A stretch of DNA of 14,942 bases from DASUMP01 sp036277635 (GCA_036277635.1 DASUMP010000208.1:1-14942), one strand, 5' to 3'; counted from the first letter of the stretch, positions 1 through 8,024 are shown. A program made the numbers and translations. The notes: generated from the letters alone by a model not told the origin.

Positions 1-1
1 G

Positions 2-472
2 TGGCCAGTGCTCGACGGCCCGACGTGGACCGCGTCCGACGTCGGCCAGCGGCCGCGCCCGGTGCAGCAGCCGCGCCCACCGATCTGGATCGGCGGCTCC
101 GGCAAGGCCGCGCTGCGCCGCGTCGCCGAACGCGGCGACGGCTGGATCCCGCAGGGCACGCCCCGCACCCAGATGGCCGACGACATCGCGACGATCCTGC
201 GCCTGCGCGACGGCGCCCGCCCCGGCGCGGTGCCCGAGATCGGCTACATCACCGAGTACGTGTACGTGGGCGACCCCGACTGGGACGTCCCGAAGCACAC
301 GGTGTCAGGCGAACCCGAGCGCATCGCCGCGTCGTTCAACGAGCTCGGCGCGATCGGCGTGAGTCACCTCCAGCTGCGGTTCGCGACCCGCTCGGCCGAC
401 GAGCTGTGCGACCAGATCGAAGCGTTCGGTCGCGACGTCGGGCCGCTCCTCGAGCGCACCGCGCTCACCTGA
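2..472 (+). CDS. Luciferase-like (LLM class) flavin/F420-dependent oxidoreductase, C-terminal part
   Basis: This is the 3' part of a gene that begins before the window; about 156 residues are visible, read in frame from base 2 to the TGA at 470-472. The segment PPIWIGGSGKAALRRVAERG followed by DGWIP is the hallmark late beta-strand/loop of bacterial luciferase-like monooxygenases, many of which in actinobacteria use reduced coenzyme F420 rather than FMN. The tail, with SGEPERIAASFNELGAIGVS and a final helix, matches the usual C-terminal end of this TIM-barrel family. The N-terminal half, which holds much of the cofactor and substrate site, is outside the window, so the substrate cannot be inferred. 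It is followed after 30 nt by a second member of the same superfamily, which suggests one operon. The family assignment is firm; the F420 preference is an inference from family and lineage. Confidence 0.88.
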   Translation, partial: WPVLDGPTWTASDVGQRPRPVQQPRPPIWIGGSGKAALRRVAERGDGWIPQGTPRTQMADDIATILRLRDGARPGAVPEIGYITEYVYVGDPDWDVPKHTVSGEPERIAASFNELGAIGVSHLQLRFATRSADELCDQIEAFGRDVGPLLERTALT

Positions 473-502
473 GATCCCCTGCTGACTCCGAGAGGACCAT
501 CC

Positions 503-1498
503 GTGCCCCTGCTGACGATGCGCCACGACTTCCGGGCGCCCGCCTTCGGTCCCGCCTCGACGCGCGACATCTACGCCGCCGCGCTCGAGCAGATGCGCTG
601 GGCCGACCAGCACGGCTGGGACTTCCTCGTGCTCTCCGAGCACCACGGCATCGACGACGGCTGGCTGCCCGCGCCGATCACGATGGCGGGCATGGTGCTC
701 GCAGTGACCGAGCGGGCGCCGGTGCTCGTGAGCGCGTCGATCGCACCGTTGCACGACCCGGTGCGGTTGGCCGAGCAGATCGCGGTGGTCGACAACGCGT
801 TCCCCGGCCGGCTCTGGACCGTGTTCGGCGCCGGCTACAAGACCGACGAGTTCGCGATGGCCGGGGTCGAGTACGGCGCGCGCGGGCGGATCCTCGAGGA
901 GTACGTCGCCACGATGCTGCGCGCGTGGACCGGGGAGCCGTTCGAGTGGCAGGGTCGCACCGTGCGCGTCACGCCGGTGCCAGCTTCGCAGCCGCACCCG
1001 ACCGTGCTCGTCGGCGGCGGCGTGCCCGCCGCCGCGCGCCGCGCCGCGCGCCTGCGCCTGCCGATGATGCCGATGAACACCGATCCCGAGCTGCACACCG
1101 CGTACGCCGACGAAGCCGCGAAGGTCGGCTACGAGGGTGGGTTCGTGATGACCCCCGAAGGCCCGACGTTCGTGCACGTGACGCACGACCCCGAGCGGGC
1201 GTGGGCCGAGATCGCGCCGTACCTGTTGTACGAGGCGCAGACGTACGCGAGCTTCCAGCCGCCGGGGCAGCACTCGACCCCGATGGTGCAGGCGGCGACG
1301 GTGGACGACCTGAAGGCGTCGCCGCAGATCGTCGTGGGCACGCCCGACGAGGTGCTCGCGATCGCCGAGCAGGTGCCGCCGATGGGCGCGCTCACGTTCA
1401 ATCCGCTCGCAGGTGGGCTCCCACCGGAGTTGTCGTGGGCGAGCCTCGAGCTGTTCGCGAGCGACGTGCTGCCGCGCCTGCGCTCGGACGCCGCGTGA
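503..1498 (+). CDS. LLM class flavin-dependent oxidoreductase
   Basis: A complete 331-residue luciferase-like monooxygenase. The GTG start at 503 is chosen because GAGAGG (490-495) lies 7 nt upstream as a ribosome binding site. Seen in the protein: an early segment with WADQHGWDFLVLSEHHG, the barrel strand with LVSASIAPLHDPVRLAEQ, FGAGYKTDEF near residues 109-118, FEWQGRTVRVTPVP near 147-160, and the late TVLVGGGVP strand at 167-175. These are in the order expected of the family and the length is normal (about 300-350). Enzymes of this group reduce or oxygenate small organic substrates using FMN or F420. The protein is clearly diverged from its upstream neighbour: the stretch after the GGG strand reads RLPMMPMNTD rather than the usual DGW. 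It is probably a second specificity, not a recent duplicate. The stop overlaps the next gene by 4 nt (GTGA), so translation is likely coupled. Confidence 0.9.
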   Translation: MPLLTMRHDFRAPAFGPASTRDIYAAALEQMRWADQHGWDFLVLSEHHGIDDGWLPAPITMAGMVLAVTERAPVLVSASIAPLHDPVRLAEQIAVVDNAFPGRLWTVFGAGYKTDEFAMAGVEYGARGRILEEYVATMLRAWTGEPFEWQGRTVRVTPVPASQPHPTVLVGGGVPAAARRAARLRLPMMPMNTDPELHTAYADEAAKVGYEGGFVMTPEGPTFVHVTHDPERAWAEIAPYLLYEAQTYASFQPPGQHSTPMVQAATVDDLKASPQIVVGTPDEVLAIAEQVPPMGALTFNPLAGGLPPELSWASLELFASDVLPRLRSDAA

Positions 1499-3762
1499 TC
1501 CGCGCCCGAGCGGTGCGGTTCGCCGTGGCCGCGCTCGCGGCCGCGCTCGTCGCGTCGGCGTGCTCGTCCGACGACGACTCCGACGACGCCGAACGCGTCA
1601 CACGCGACCTCTCGGATGCGGCCGCGGCGTCGTTCGACGCCCACGGCAGCGTCGAGCAGGTGTGGGTCACCGGTGCCGAACCGGGCGTTGCCCTGGAGCT
1701 GGTCGCGAGCGAGGGTGCGGTCGTCGCGTTCGGCGAAGCCGACGACGAGGGCAGCCTCATCCTGCGCGGTGTCGAGCCGGGCGACGAGTACCGCGTGGCG
1801 ACGGTCGCCGCGACCGAGGGAGATGCGCCGGTGCAGGCGTCGGAGACGCTGGCCGTCGGCGCGCCTGACGACCATCCGAGCGCCGACTTCTACGCCGACC
1901 AGGAGATCGCGACCGGTTACGGCTACCTCGAGACGCGCGACGGCACGCTGCTCGCGATCAACGTGACACTCCCCGGGCCCGTCGAGGACGGTCCGTACCC
2001 GACGGTGATCGAGTACTCCGGCTACGACCCGGCGAACCCCGAGGAAGCGGAGCCGGGCTCGCTCATCGCCGGCACGCTGGGCTACGCCACCGTGGGTGTC
2101 AACGTGCGCGGCACCGGCTGCAGCGGCGGCGCGTTCCAGTTCTTCGAGACGCTGCAGTCGACCGACGGCTACGACGTCGTGGAGACGATCGCCGCGCAGC
2201 CGTGGGTCGAGCACGGCACCGTGGGCATGGTCGGCATCTCCTACCCGGGGATCGCGCAGCTGTTCGTGGCCGCGACCCAGCCGCCGCACCTCGCGGCGAT
2301 CACGCCGTTGTCGGTGATCGGCGACACCGCGCGCGGCACGCTGTACCCGGGCGGGATCCTCAACTCGGGCTTCGCGACCGAGTGGGCCGAGGAGCGCAAG
2401 CGCGAAGCAGAGCCGGGCGGGCAGGAGTGGGCGCAGCGCCGCATCGACGCCGGCGACGAGACGTGCGCGCAGAACCAGCGCCTGCGCGGCCAGAACCCCG
2501 ACATCATCGCGATGATCGAGGACAACCAGTACTGGACCGACGAGATCGCCGCGCCGCTCGCGCCGGAGCTGTTCGTCGACCGCATCGACGTGCCGGTGTT
2601 CATGGCTGGTGCGTTCCAGGACGAGCAGACCGGCGGGTACTTCGCGAACATGATCGACGAGTTCGCCGACAACCCGCAGGCGTGGTTCACGCTCACGAAC
2701 GGCGGCCACACCGACTCGCTCGGCCCCGAGATCTTCTCGCGCTACATGGAGTTCCTGTCGCTGTTCGTCGCGCGCGAGGTGCCGCGGCGCGCGCCGACGG
2801 CCGGGGTCGTCGTGTCGACGATCGGCGGCGCGATCTTCGGGACCGACGTCGCGCTGCCGCCGGAGCGGTTCACCGACGTCACCGACTACGACGAGGCGGT
2901 CGAGCGGTTCGAGTCCGACCCGCGGGTCCGTGTGCTGTTCGAGAACGGCGCGGGTGGCGCGCCGGGCGCGCCGGTCCCCACGTTCGAAGCCGGCTTCGAC
3001 GCGTGGCCGCTCCCCGGGACCACCGAGACCGCGTGGTACTTCGACGAGGCGGGCGCGCTCGTGAGCGACGCGCCCGACGAGGCCGCCGCCGACTCGTACC
3101 GCTACGACACGTCGCGCGCGCAGGTGACGACGTTCTCCGGCGGGACCGACGAGGTGTGGCGGGCGCTCCCCGAGTGGCAATGGCCCGCGCCGCTCGACGG
3201 CGCGTCGGTTGCCTACGAGACCGACGCGCTCGATGCGCCGGTCGTGATGGTGGGCGGCGGCAGCGTCGACCTGTGGATCCGCTCCGACGGACCCGACGCC
3301 GACCTGCAGGCGACGATCACCGAGGTGCGCCCCGACGGCCAGGAGGTCTACGTGCAGAGCGGCTGGCTGCGCGCGAGCCATCGCGCGCTGGCCGACGACG
3401 CGACCGAGCTGCGACCGCGCCACAGCCACACCGAGGCCGACGCGGCCGACCTCCCCGGCGGCGAGTTCGTCGAAGCGCGCGTCGAGCTGTTCCCGTTCGC
3501 GCACGTGTTCCGGGCCGGGTCGCGCGTGCGGATCGTGGTGGAGGCGCCGGGCGCGTCACGGCCGCGGTGGAAGTTCGACGCGGTCGAGCCGGTGGCGGGC
3601 CAGCGCATCGAGATCGGGCGCGGCGGCGCTCAGGCGTCGCGCGTGGTCCTGCCCGTACTCGACGGGCTGGACGCGCCGGATGCGTTGCCGCCGTGCCCGT
3701 CGCTGCGGGGTCAGCCGTGCCGCGACTACGTCGAGGTGGTCAACGCAGCCGGTGACGACTGA
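1495..3762 (+). CDS. CocE/NonD-family serine hydrolase (S15-like), predicted lipoprotein
   Basis: A 755-residue protein beginning at a GTG inside the GTGA overlap with the preceding gene. The N-terminus has arginines, a hydrophobic core and LVASAC, giving a lipobox-like Cys23 followed by an acidic linker (SSDDDSDD), so it is predicted to be a surface lipoprotein. Residues about 53-118 form an extra small beta-rich domain before the hydrolase domain. The alpha/beta-hydrolase core carries IEYSGYDP, the nucleophile elbow GISYPG with Ser249, Asp376 in GAFQDEQ and His405 in GGHTDS, matching the Ser-Asp-His triad of cocaine esterase, glutaryl-7-ACA acylase and X-Pro dipeptidyl peptidases. Residues about 545-735 are the C-terminal jelly-roll domain (VDLWIRSDGPDADL). 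It is longer than typical CocE (about 570) because of the leader and extra domain. It should hydrolyse an ester or amide outside the membrane; the substrate is unknown. Co-operonic oxidoreductases suggest a catabolic role. Confidence 0.9.
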   Translation: MIRARAVRFAVAALAAALVASACSSDDDSDDAERVTRDLSDAAAASFDAHGSVEQVWVTGAEPGVALELVASEGAVVAFGEADDEGSLILRGVEPGDEYRVATVAATEGDAPVQASETLAVGAPDDHPSADFYADQEIATGYGYLETRDGTLLAINVTLPGPVEDGPYPTVIEYSGYDPANPEEAEPGSLIAGTLGYATVGVNVRGTGCSGGAFQFFETLQSTDGYDVVETIAAQPWVEHGTVGMVGISYPGIAQLFVAATQPPHLAAITPLSVIGDTARGTLYPGGILNSGFATEWAEERKREAEPGGQEWAQRRIDAGDETCAQNQRLRGQNPDIIAMIEDNQYWTDEIAAPLAPELFVDRIDVPVFMAGAFQDEQTGGYFANMIDEFADNPQAWFTLTNGGHTDSLGPEIFSRYMEFLSLFVAREVPRRAPTAGVVVSTIGGAIFGTDVALPPERFTDVTDYDEAVERFESDPRVRVLFENGAGGAPGAPVPTFEAGFDAWPLPGTTETAWYFDEAGALVSDAPDEAAADSYRYDTSRAQVTTFSGGTDEVWRALPEWQWPAPLDGASVAYETDALDAPVVMVGGGSVDLWIRSDGPDADLQATITEVRPDGQEVYVQSGWLRASHRALADDATELRPRHSHTEADAADLPGGEFVEARVELFPFAHVFRAGSRVRIVVEAPGASRPRWKFDAVEPVAGQRIEIGRGGAQASRVVLPVLDGLDAPDALPPCPSLRGQPCRDYVEVVNAAGDD

Positions 3763-3765
3763 CGC

Positions 3766-4098
3766 TCACCCCTGCACGGCGGCGAGCACGAGGGCGCCGA
3801 GCGCGAACGCGGTGGTGCCGTAGGCGAGACTTCGCAGGCGCGCCGGGTCGGCGATCGGTCGCCCTTCGATCGTGTGACGGCTGATCGTGCGCGCGTGCAG
3901 CATCGCGACGAACCACGCGATCGCGCCCGCGGCGACGAGCGCGAACACGATCGTCGGCGCGTCGGCGTCGTCGGGGAGGAAGACGAGCCGCAGCACCGCA
4001 CCCACCGCGACGAGGAGCGCGAGACCGCTGCGACTCCACGCCATGTCGGTGCGCTCGCCCGCGAGGCCCGGAGTCTCCTCGTCGTCGAGCGCGTTCAC
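3766..4098 (-). CDS. DUF202 (YidH-type) small membrane protein, second of a pair
   Basis: A 110-residue membrane protein. The DUF202 signature ERTDMAWSRS lies at residues 15-24, directly before the first membrane segment, as in YidH-like proteins. Three hydrophobic segments are visible, near residues 24-42, 48-68 and 89-108, with an acidic N-terminus that is likely cytoplasmic. The biochemical function of DUF202 is unknown; adjacent pairs of DUF202 genes occur elsewhere, as with yidG/yidH in E. coli. The GTG start at 4098 is the only sensible one: the two other GTGs in the 11-bp repeats upstream are out of frame and run into stop codons. No good ribosome binding site precedes it, so translation may depend on ribosomes finishing the upstream gene 18 nt away. 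The stop lies 3 bp from the stop of the convergent hydrolase gene. Confidence 0.82.
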   Translation of the reverse strand: MNALDDEETPGLAGERTDMAWSRSGLALLVAVGAVLRLVFLPDDADAPTIVFALVAAGAIAWFVAMLHARTISRHTIEGRPIADPARLRSLAYGTTAFALGALVLAAVQG

Positions 4099-4120
4099 CG
4101 CGCGTTCACCGCGCGTTCAC
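4088..4120. repeat. Triplicated 11-bp unit at the DUF202/DUF202 junction
   Basis: On the minus strand the unit GTGAACGCGCG occurs twice in tandem (4120-4110 and 4109-4099) and a third time with one different last base (4098-4088). The first copy contains the stop codon of the upstream DUF202 gene, and the third contains the start codon of the downstream one. With a single copy, stop and start would overlap as GTGA, the arrangement seen at several other junctions in this window. The extra 22 bp is therefore best explained as slippage duplication. Confidence 0.9.
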
Positions 4121-4491
4121 TCCGACGCGCCGAACATCGAGACGACGGCCGCGATCGCGGCGGCGATCGCGATCCCCGCGGTGAGCACGATCGGCAGCCG
4201 TGACGGCGGGAGCGGCTCGCCGCGACGCATCGCGCGCTCGTTGCCCTCCCACCGGCGGTAGCTCGTGAACGCGAGGTACGCGCCGAGCGCGATGAGCGGG
4301 ACGCCGATCAGGCGACGTCCGTACGACAGCTCGAACTCCGGCAGGAGCGACACGACCGCGAGCCCACCGGCGACGAGCGCGAGGGCGGTGCGGTTCCACG
4401 CGAGGAACGTGCGTTCGTTCGCGTAGGAGAACCGGACGTCGGGTTCGGTGCCCTCGTCGCGCAGCGGGGGCTGCCGCCGGAACCTCGTCAT
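4117..4491 (-). CDS. DUF202 (YidH-type) small membrane protein, first of a pair
   Basis: A 124-residue membrane protein with the DUF202 signature ANERTFLAWNRT at residues 24-35, immediately before the first hydrophobic segment. Membrane segments lie near residues 33-51, 62-80 and 99-121, giving the three-helix topology of the family. Between segments two and three is a polar, basic stretch (YRRWEGNERAMRRGE) that is likely cytoplasmic. The ATG start at 4491-4489 overlaps the stop of the saccharopine-dehydrogenase-like gene as ATGA, so translation is probably coupled; no clear ribosome binding site is seen. Its partner DUF202 gene follows 18 nt after its stop. The two proteins are clearly related but share little beyond the motif and topology, so they are likely distinct subunits. 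Molecular function is unknown for the family. Confidence 0.86.
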   Translation of the reverse strand: MTRFRRQPPLRDEGTEPDVRFSYANERTFLAWNRTALALVAGGLAVVSLLPEFELSYGRRLIGVPLIALGAYLAFTSYRRWEGNERAMRRGEPLPPSRLPIVLTAGIAIAAAIAAVVSMFGASE

Positions 4492-5708
4492 CGCGTCGGG
4501 GTGCGGTCGTCGAGGTGCCACGATTCCCCGCGCTCGCTGAGTGCGTCGAGGAACGGCATGGCGTCGAACGCTTCGGGTCCGAGCACGCCGACACCTTGCC
4601 ACAGGCCCGTCGCGAGCAGCTCGAGCGCGATCGCGGGGTTGATCGCGGTCTGCCACGCGACCGCTTGGATCCCGTGGCGACCCATTGTCTCGGTGTTGTC
4701 GGCCACGTGCGACAGGTACACCTCGCGGCGCGCGCCATCTTTGGTGCCGGTGACCCAGGTGCCCGCGCAGGTCTTGCCGGTCATGCGCTCACCGAGGGTG
4801 GCGGGGTCGGGGAGTGCGGCCGCGACCACGTCGCGCGGCGCGATCTCGACACCGCGCACGCGGATCGGCTCCTTCGCGGCGAGCCCGGTCTTGTCGAGGA
4901 CGCGCAGCACCTCGATGAACTCGTCGCCGAGCCCGTACTTGAACGTGACCCGGTTGCAGTCGATCCACTGCGGGATCAGCACGACCTCTTCGTGCTCCAC
5001 GTTCACGCATTCGACCGGGCCGATGCCGTCGGGGAACACGAACACCTCGGGCTCGGAGAACGGTGCGGTCGTGAACCAGCCACGTTCGCGCTCCCAGATC
5101 AAGGGCGGGTTGAGGCACTCTTCGATCGTGGTCCAGATCGAGAACGTCGGGGCGAAGTCGTAGCCCTCGATCTCGAGGTTCGCGCCGTCGCGCACACCGA
5201 TCTCGTCGATATCGTCGAAGAGGTGGTCGGCGGCATAGCGCGCGAACACGTCGGAGAGGCCGGGCTCGACGCCCATGCCGACGAGCGCGAGCCGGCCGCG
5301 TTGCTCCCACTCGTCGGCGACCGCGAACTGGTCGTCGCCCAGCTTCACGCCCGCCAGCTCGTGCGGCCGCTCCGGGTGCGGCGTCGACAGCGTCATCGCC
5401 ATGTCGACGTAGTCGCACCCCGCAGCGAACGCACCGTGGAACACCGGCGGGTTCAGGCGGGGATCGACCGCGTTGACGATCACGTCGATCCGCTCGGCAC
5501 GCGCGAGCTGCGCGATCTGCTCGGCGTCGGAGGCGTCGAGGGGCGCGGCGGCGAACCGCTCGTCGTCGATCGCCCGCAGCGCGTGCTCGGCCCGGTGCTC
5601 GTCGAGGTCGGCGACGACGCACCGCTCGAAGAAGGGTCGTTGCGCGAGCGCGGTCGCGATCCCGCCGCCGACGGCGCCCGATCCGACGACGAGGATGCGT
5701 TGGCTCAT
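4488..5708 (-). CDS. Saccharopine dehydrogenase family NAD(P)-dependent oxidoreductase
   Basis: A 406-residue protein starting MSQRILVVG. The N-terminal Rossmann fold carries GSGAVG at residues 9-14 and an acidic VVADLDEHR after the second strand, then VIVNAVDP and DYVDMAMTLS at about 77-107. LVGMGVEPGLSDVFARYAAD (142-161) and the C-terminal TINPAIALELLATGLWQGVG with FDAMPFLDAL (354-390) are typical of the Lys9/carboxynorspermidine-dehydrogenase branch, whose length is about 400. Family members reductively couple or oxidatively split an amine and a carbonyl compound, as in lysine breakdown through saccharopine or carboxyspermidine synthesis. Nothing here fixes the substrate. The gene starts 7 nt after the stop of the unknown 267-residue gene and overlaps the first DUF202 gene by 4 nt, so it belongs to the ligase operon. 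The next ATG options are far downstream, so this start is secure. Confidence 0.87.
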   Translation of the reverse strand: MSQRILVVGSGAVGGGIATALAQRPFFERCVVADLDEHRAEHALRAIDDERFAAAPLDASDAEQIAQLARAERIDVIVNAVDPRLNPPVFHGAFAAGCDYVDMAMTLSTPHPERPHELAGVKLGDDQFAVADEWEQRGRLALVGMGVEPGLSDVFARYAADHLFDDIDEIGVRDGANLEIEGYDFAPTFSIWTTIEECLNPPLIWERERGWFTTAPFSEPEVFVFPDGIGPVECVNVEHEEVVLIPQWIDCNRVTFKYGLGDEFIEVLRVLDKTGLAAKEPIRVRGVEIAPRDVVAAALPDPATLGERMTGKTCAGTWVTGTKDGARREVYLSHVADNTETMGRHGIQAVAWQTAINPAIALELLATGLWQGVGVLGPEAFDAMPFLDALSERGESWHLDDRTPTR

Positions 5709-5715
5709 GCGGTGG

Positions 5716-6519
5716 TCACCAGAGCTGGTCGGTGTAGAGGTCGGTGCCAGGACGGGTGGCGAGGAACGGCGACGCGAACGCGACCGTGCCGAGCCCATCG
5801 CGCTCCATGTCGGCACCGAGATGCGCGAATCGTTCGTCCCACACGTCGAGCACCGGCTCGTCGAGGAAGTAGAGCTGGAGGAAGCGGTTGGCGTTCGTGT
5901 CGCGCGGCACATCGGCGGGCGCGTTGTCGAGCAGCGACACCGGTGTCATCTCGACCATGACGTCGGCGGTCGCAGGCCGACCCGCGCGCCACGACGCGAG
6001 GTCGTCGGCGGTCACGCCGTCGGCGGGTTCGCCGATGATGGCGACGATGTTCGGGAAGCGGTGATCGAGCGCGAGCTCGGCGGGGACACCATCGGGGCTG
6101 CCGTTGACCTCGGCACGCATCTTGTACATGAGCGTGTGCACGTGGTCGCGGTGCGGGAACATGCGGTCGTTCGCGTGCAGCCAGTTGACCTGGTCGGTGC
6201 CCCACTGGATCCACTCGCCGAACTTGCCCTTCAGCACCCAGTAGAGCGCGAGGTACGAGCCCTTCGTGACGTCGCCGCCGGTGACGGGGGAGTCGGCGGG
6301 GTAGCGCAGCGCCTTGAGCTCGCGGGTGGCCACGAAGCGGGCGCCGGCGATCGTCCACGCTCCGATGAGGCATCCGGCGTAGAAGTGGTCGCGCTCGTAC
6401 CAGCGGTTGTACTCGACCTCGTGCCCGCGGTGCGGTTCGACCAGCGTGAACAGCGCGCCACCGAGCTTGATGGGTCGCTCCCGCGTGTCGCCCGATCCGA
6501 CTTCTTGGATGGTGCTCAT
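5716..6519 (-). CDS. Protein of unknown function, probable tandem ferredoxin-like (dimeric alpha/beta-barrel type) domains
   Basis: A 267-residue soluble protein that I cannot assign to a named family. It has no signal peptide or membrane segment and is rich in aromatic residues (Trp, Tyr, His). The first half has LFTLVEP, then EYNRWYERDHFYAG, then GARFVATRE (residues 22-67). The last part has FLQLYFLDEP, then DVWDERFAHLG, then VAFASPFLATRP (213-257). The same strand-helix-strand order and shared WxER and FxAT positions suggest an internal duplication, as in EthD/antibiotic-biosynthesis-monooxygenase-like barrels; this is an inference. The middle is unusually conserved-looking (WIQWGTDQVNWLHANDRMFP). 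The ATG at 6519 has GGAGGA (6523-6528) just upstream, encoded within the last codons of the ligase gene, and the two genes overlap as ATGA. Its place between an acyl-CoA ligase and a dehydrogenase suggests a catabolic or biosynthetic step, possibly handling the ligase's product. Confidence 0.72.
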   Translation of the reverse strand: MSTIQEVGSGDTRERPIKLGGALFTLVEPHRGHEVEYNRWYERDHFYAGCLIGAWTIAGARFVATRELKALRYPADSPVTGGDVTKGSYLALYWVLKGKFGEWIQWGTDQVNWLHANDRMFPHRDHVHTLMYKMRAEVNGSPDGVPAELALDHRFPNIVAIIGEPADGVTADDLASWRAGRPATADVMVEMTPVSLLDNAPADVPRDTNANRFLQLYFLDEPVLDVWDERFAHLGADMERDGLGTVAFASPFLATRPGTDLYTDQLW

Positions 6520-8024
6520 GCTTCCTCCGTGGCCCGCTCGGCGAGCGCGCGCTTGTCGACCTTCATCATGGCGGTGACCGGGAGCTCCGGCACGACGATC
6601 ACCCGTTCGGGAGCCTTGTAGCCCGCGAGGCGCGCACGGCACCACTCGCGCAGCGTCTCGGTCTCGTCGATCGGCTCGGCCTGCGGGTCGAGCACCACGA
6701 AGGCGACGCCCACTTCCCCGAGCGCGGGATGGGGCGTGCCGACCACCGCGGCGCGCGCCACGGCCGGGTGTTCGGCGAGCGCGGCTTCGACCTCGACCGG
6801 GTACACGTTGAAGCCCCCACGGATGTACATGTCGGAGCGCCGCCCGACGAGGCGCAGGTTGCCGTCGGCGCCGAGCGCTCCGAGGTCGCCCGTCTTGAGG
6901 TAGCCGTGGACGTCGAACGCCGCCGCGGTCGCGTCGGCGTCGTTCCAGTAGCCGGTGAACATGGCTCGGGAGCGACACCGCACCTCACCGACAGTGCCGG
7001 GCGTGACCTGCTCGTCGGTGTCGGGGTCGACGACACGCATGTCGACCACCGGGGACGGCCGCCCGACCGTGGCCGCGACGACGTCGTCGGGGTCGCCGAG
7101 TCGGGTGCCCGTGAGGAGGCCGGCCTCGGTGCTCGTGTAGCGCACGATCACCGGACAGCCGAGCGTCTCACGCATGCGGCGCACGAGCTCGGGCGGCACT
7201 GACGCGGCGCCGATGCTCGCGATGCGCAGGTGCGAGGTGTCGATCGTCGCGGCGTCGGGGTGGTCGAGGATCCACGACCACTGAGTCGGGACGCCCGCCG
7301 CGACGGTGATGCGTTCCTCGGCCAGGCATCGGAGGTGCTCGGACGCCGACCACGGGTCGCCGGTGAGCACGAGGGTCGTTCCGTTGGCGAGCTCGTCCCA
7401 GACCCGCGTCATGTAGCCGACGTGCGGGAACGGTGTCACCGAGAGCCGGCGATCGCCGGGTTCGGTGAGCTCGCCCATGCCGATCGAGATCTCGCGCATC
7501 GCACCGTGGTCGTAGACCGCGCCCTTCGGCGCGCCCGTGGTGCCGCTCGTCCACACGATCGCGACCGGGTCGTGCGACTGCAGGGCGACGTGTCGGTCGA
7601 TCGGCAACGGTTCGGACGCGAACGCAGCAGGGAGTGTCACGCGTCGAACCACCGGCGCGACGCCGTCGTCGGGCACCTCGACGTCGTCTTCCGCGACCAC
7701 GAGCCGCGGTGCGCTGCGTGCGACGATCGACCGCCGTTCACCCGGTCCGAGCCGGAGGTTGATCGCGGAGGTGATCGCCCCGATGCGGATCGCGCCGAGG
7801 TACGTGACGGCGAACTCGATCGACGACCGCAGGAGCAACACGACGACGTCGCCGTGACCGACGCCGGCGGCTCGCAGCGCGGTCGCACATCCGCCGACCG
7901 CACGATCGAGCTCGGCGTACGTGATCGTGCGATCGCCGTCGACGTAGGCCACCCGCGTGGGGAGCGCCGCGGCGACCTCGCGGAGGACGTCGTCGACGGT
8001 GTGGCACTGCCCGTCGTGCTTCAC
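6516..8024 (-). CDS. AMP-dependent synthetase/ligase (acyl-CoA synthetase type)
   Basis: A 502-residue ANL-superfamily enzyme that activates a carboxylic acid as acyl-AMP and probably transfers it to coenzyme A. Visible core motifs: TSGTTGAPKG at residues 159-168 (ATP phosphate loop), YTSTEAG at 296-302, TGD at 378-380, GRRSDMYIRGGFNVYPVEVE at 394-413 (hinge and C-terminal domain), and VTAMMKVDKRAL with the expected catalytic Lys488. All key residues are present and the length is normal. The carboxylate substrate cannot be read from the sequence; medium- or long-chain fatty acids, steroid side-chain acids or aromatic acids are all possible. The GTG start at 8024 opens the frame 13 bp after the stop of the propeller gene and has no clear ribosome binding site, so it may be translated by read-on. 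It overlaps the next gene by ATGA and heads a five-gene run. Confidence 0.93.
   Translation of the reverse strand: MKHDGQCHTVDDVLREVAAALPTRVAYVDGDRTITYAELDRAVGGCATALRAAGVGHGDVVVLLLRSSIEFAVTYLGAIRIGAITSAINLRLGPGERRSIVARSAPRLVVAEDDVEVPDDGVAPVVRRVTLPAAFASEPLPIDRHVALQSHDPVAIVWTSGTTGAPKGAVYDHGAMREISIGMGELTEPGDRRLSVTPFPHVGYMTRVWDELANGTTLVLTGDPWSASEHLRCLAEERITVAAGVPTQWSWILDHPDAATIDTSHLRIASIGAASVPPELVRRMRETLGCPVIVRYTSTEAGLLTGTRLGDPDDVVAATVGRPSPVVDMRVVDPDTDEQVTPGTVGEVRCRSRAMFTGYWNDADATAAAFDVHGYLKTGDLGALGADGNLRLVGRRSDMYIRGGFNVYPVEVEAALAEHPAVARAAVVGTPHPALGEVGVAFVVLDPQAEPIDETETLREWCRARLAGYKAPERVIVVPELPVTAMMKVDKRALAERATEEA

Noticed and set aside
481..511. Short direct repeat CTGCTGAC flanking the start of the second LLM gene
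   Set aside because: Only eight bases, present twice, with no symmetry or tie to a known site; likely chance.
1129..3504. Long minus-strand frame opposite the CocE hydrolase
   Set aside because: It is Arg/Val/Gly-rich with no recognisable domain and lies fully opposite a gene with a clear catalytic triad; long antisense frames are normal in DNA this GC-rich.
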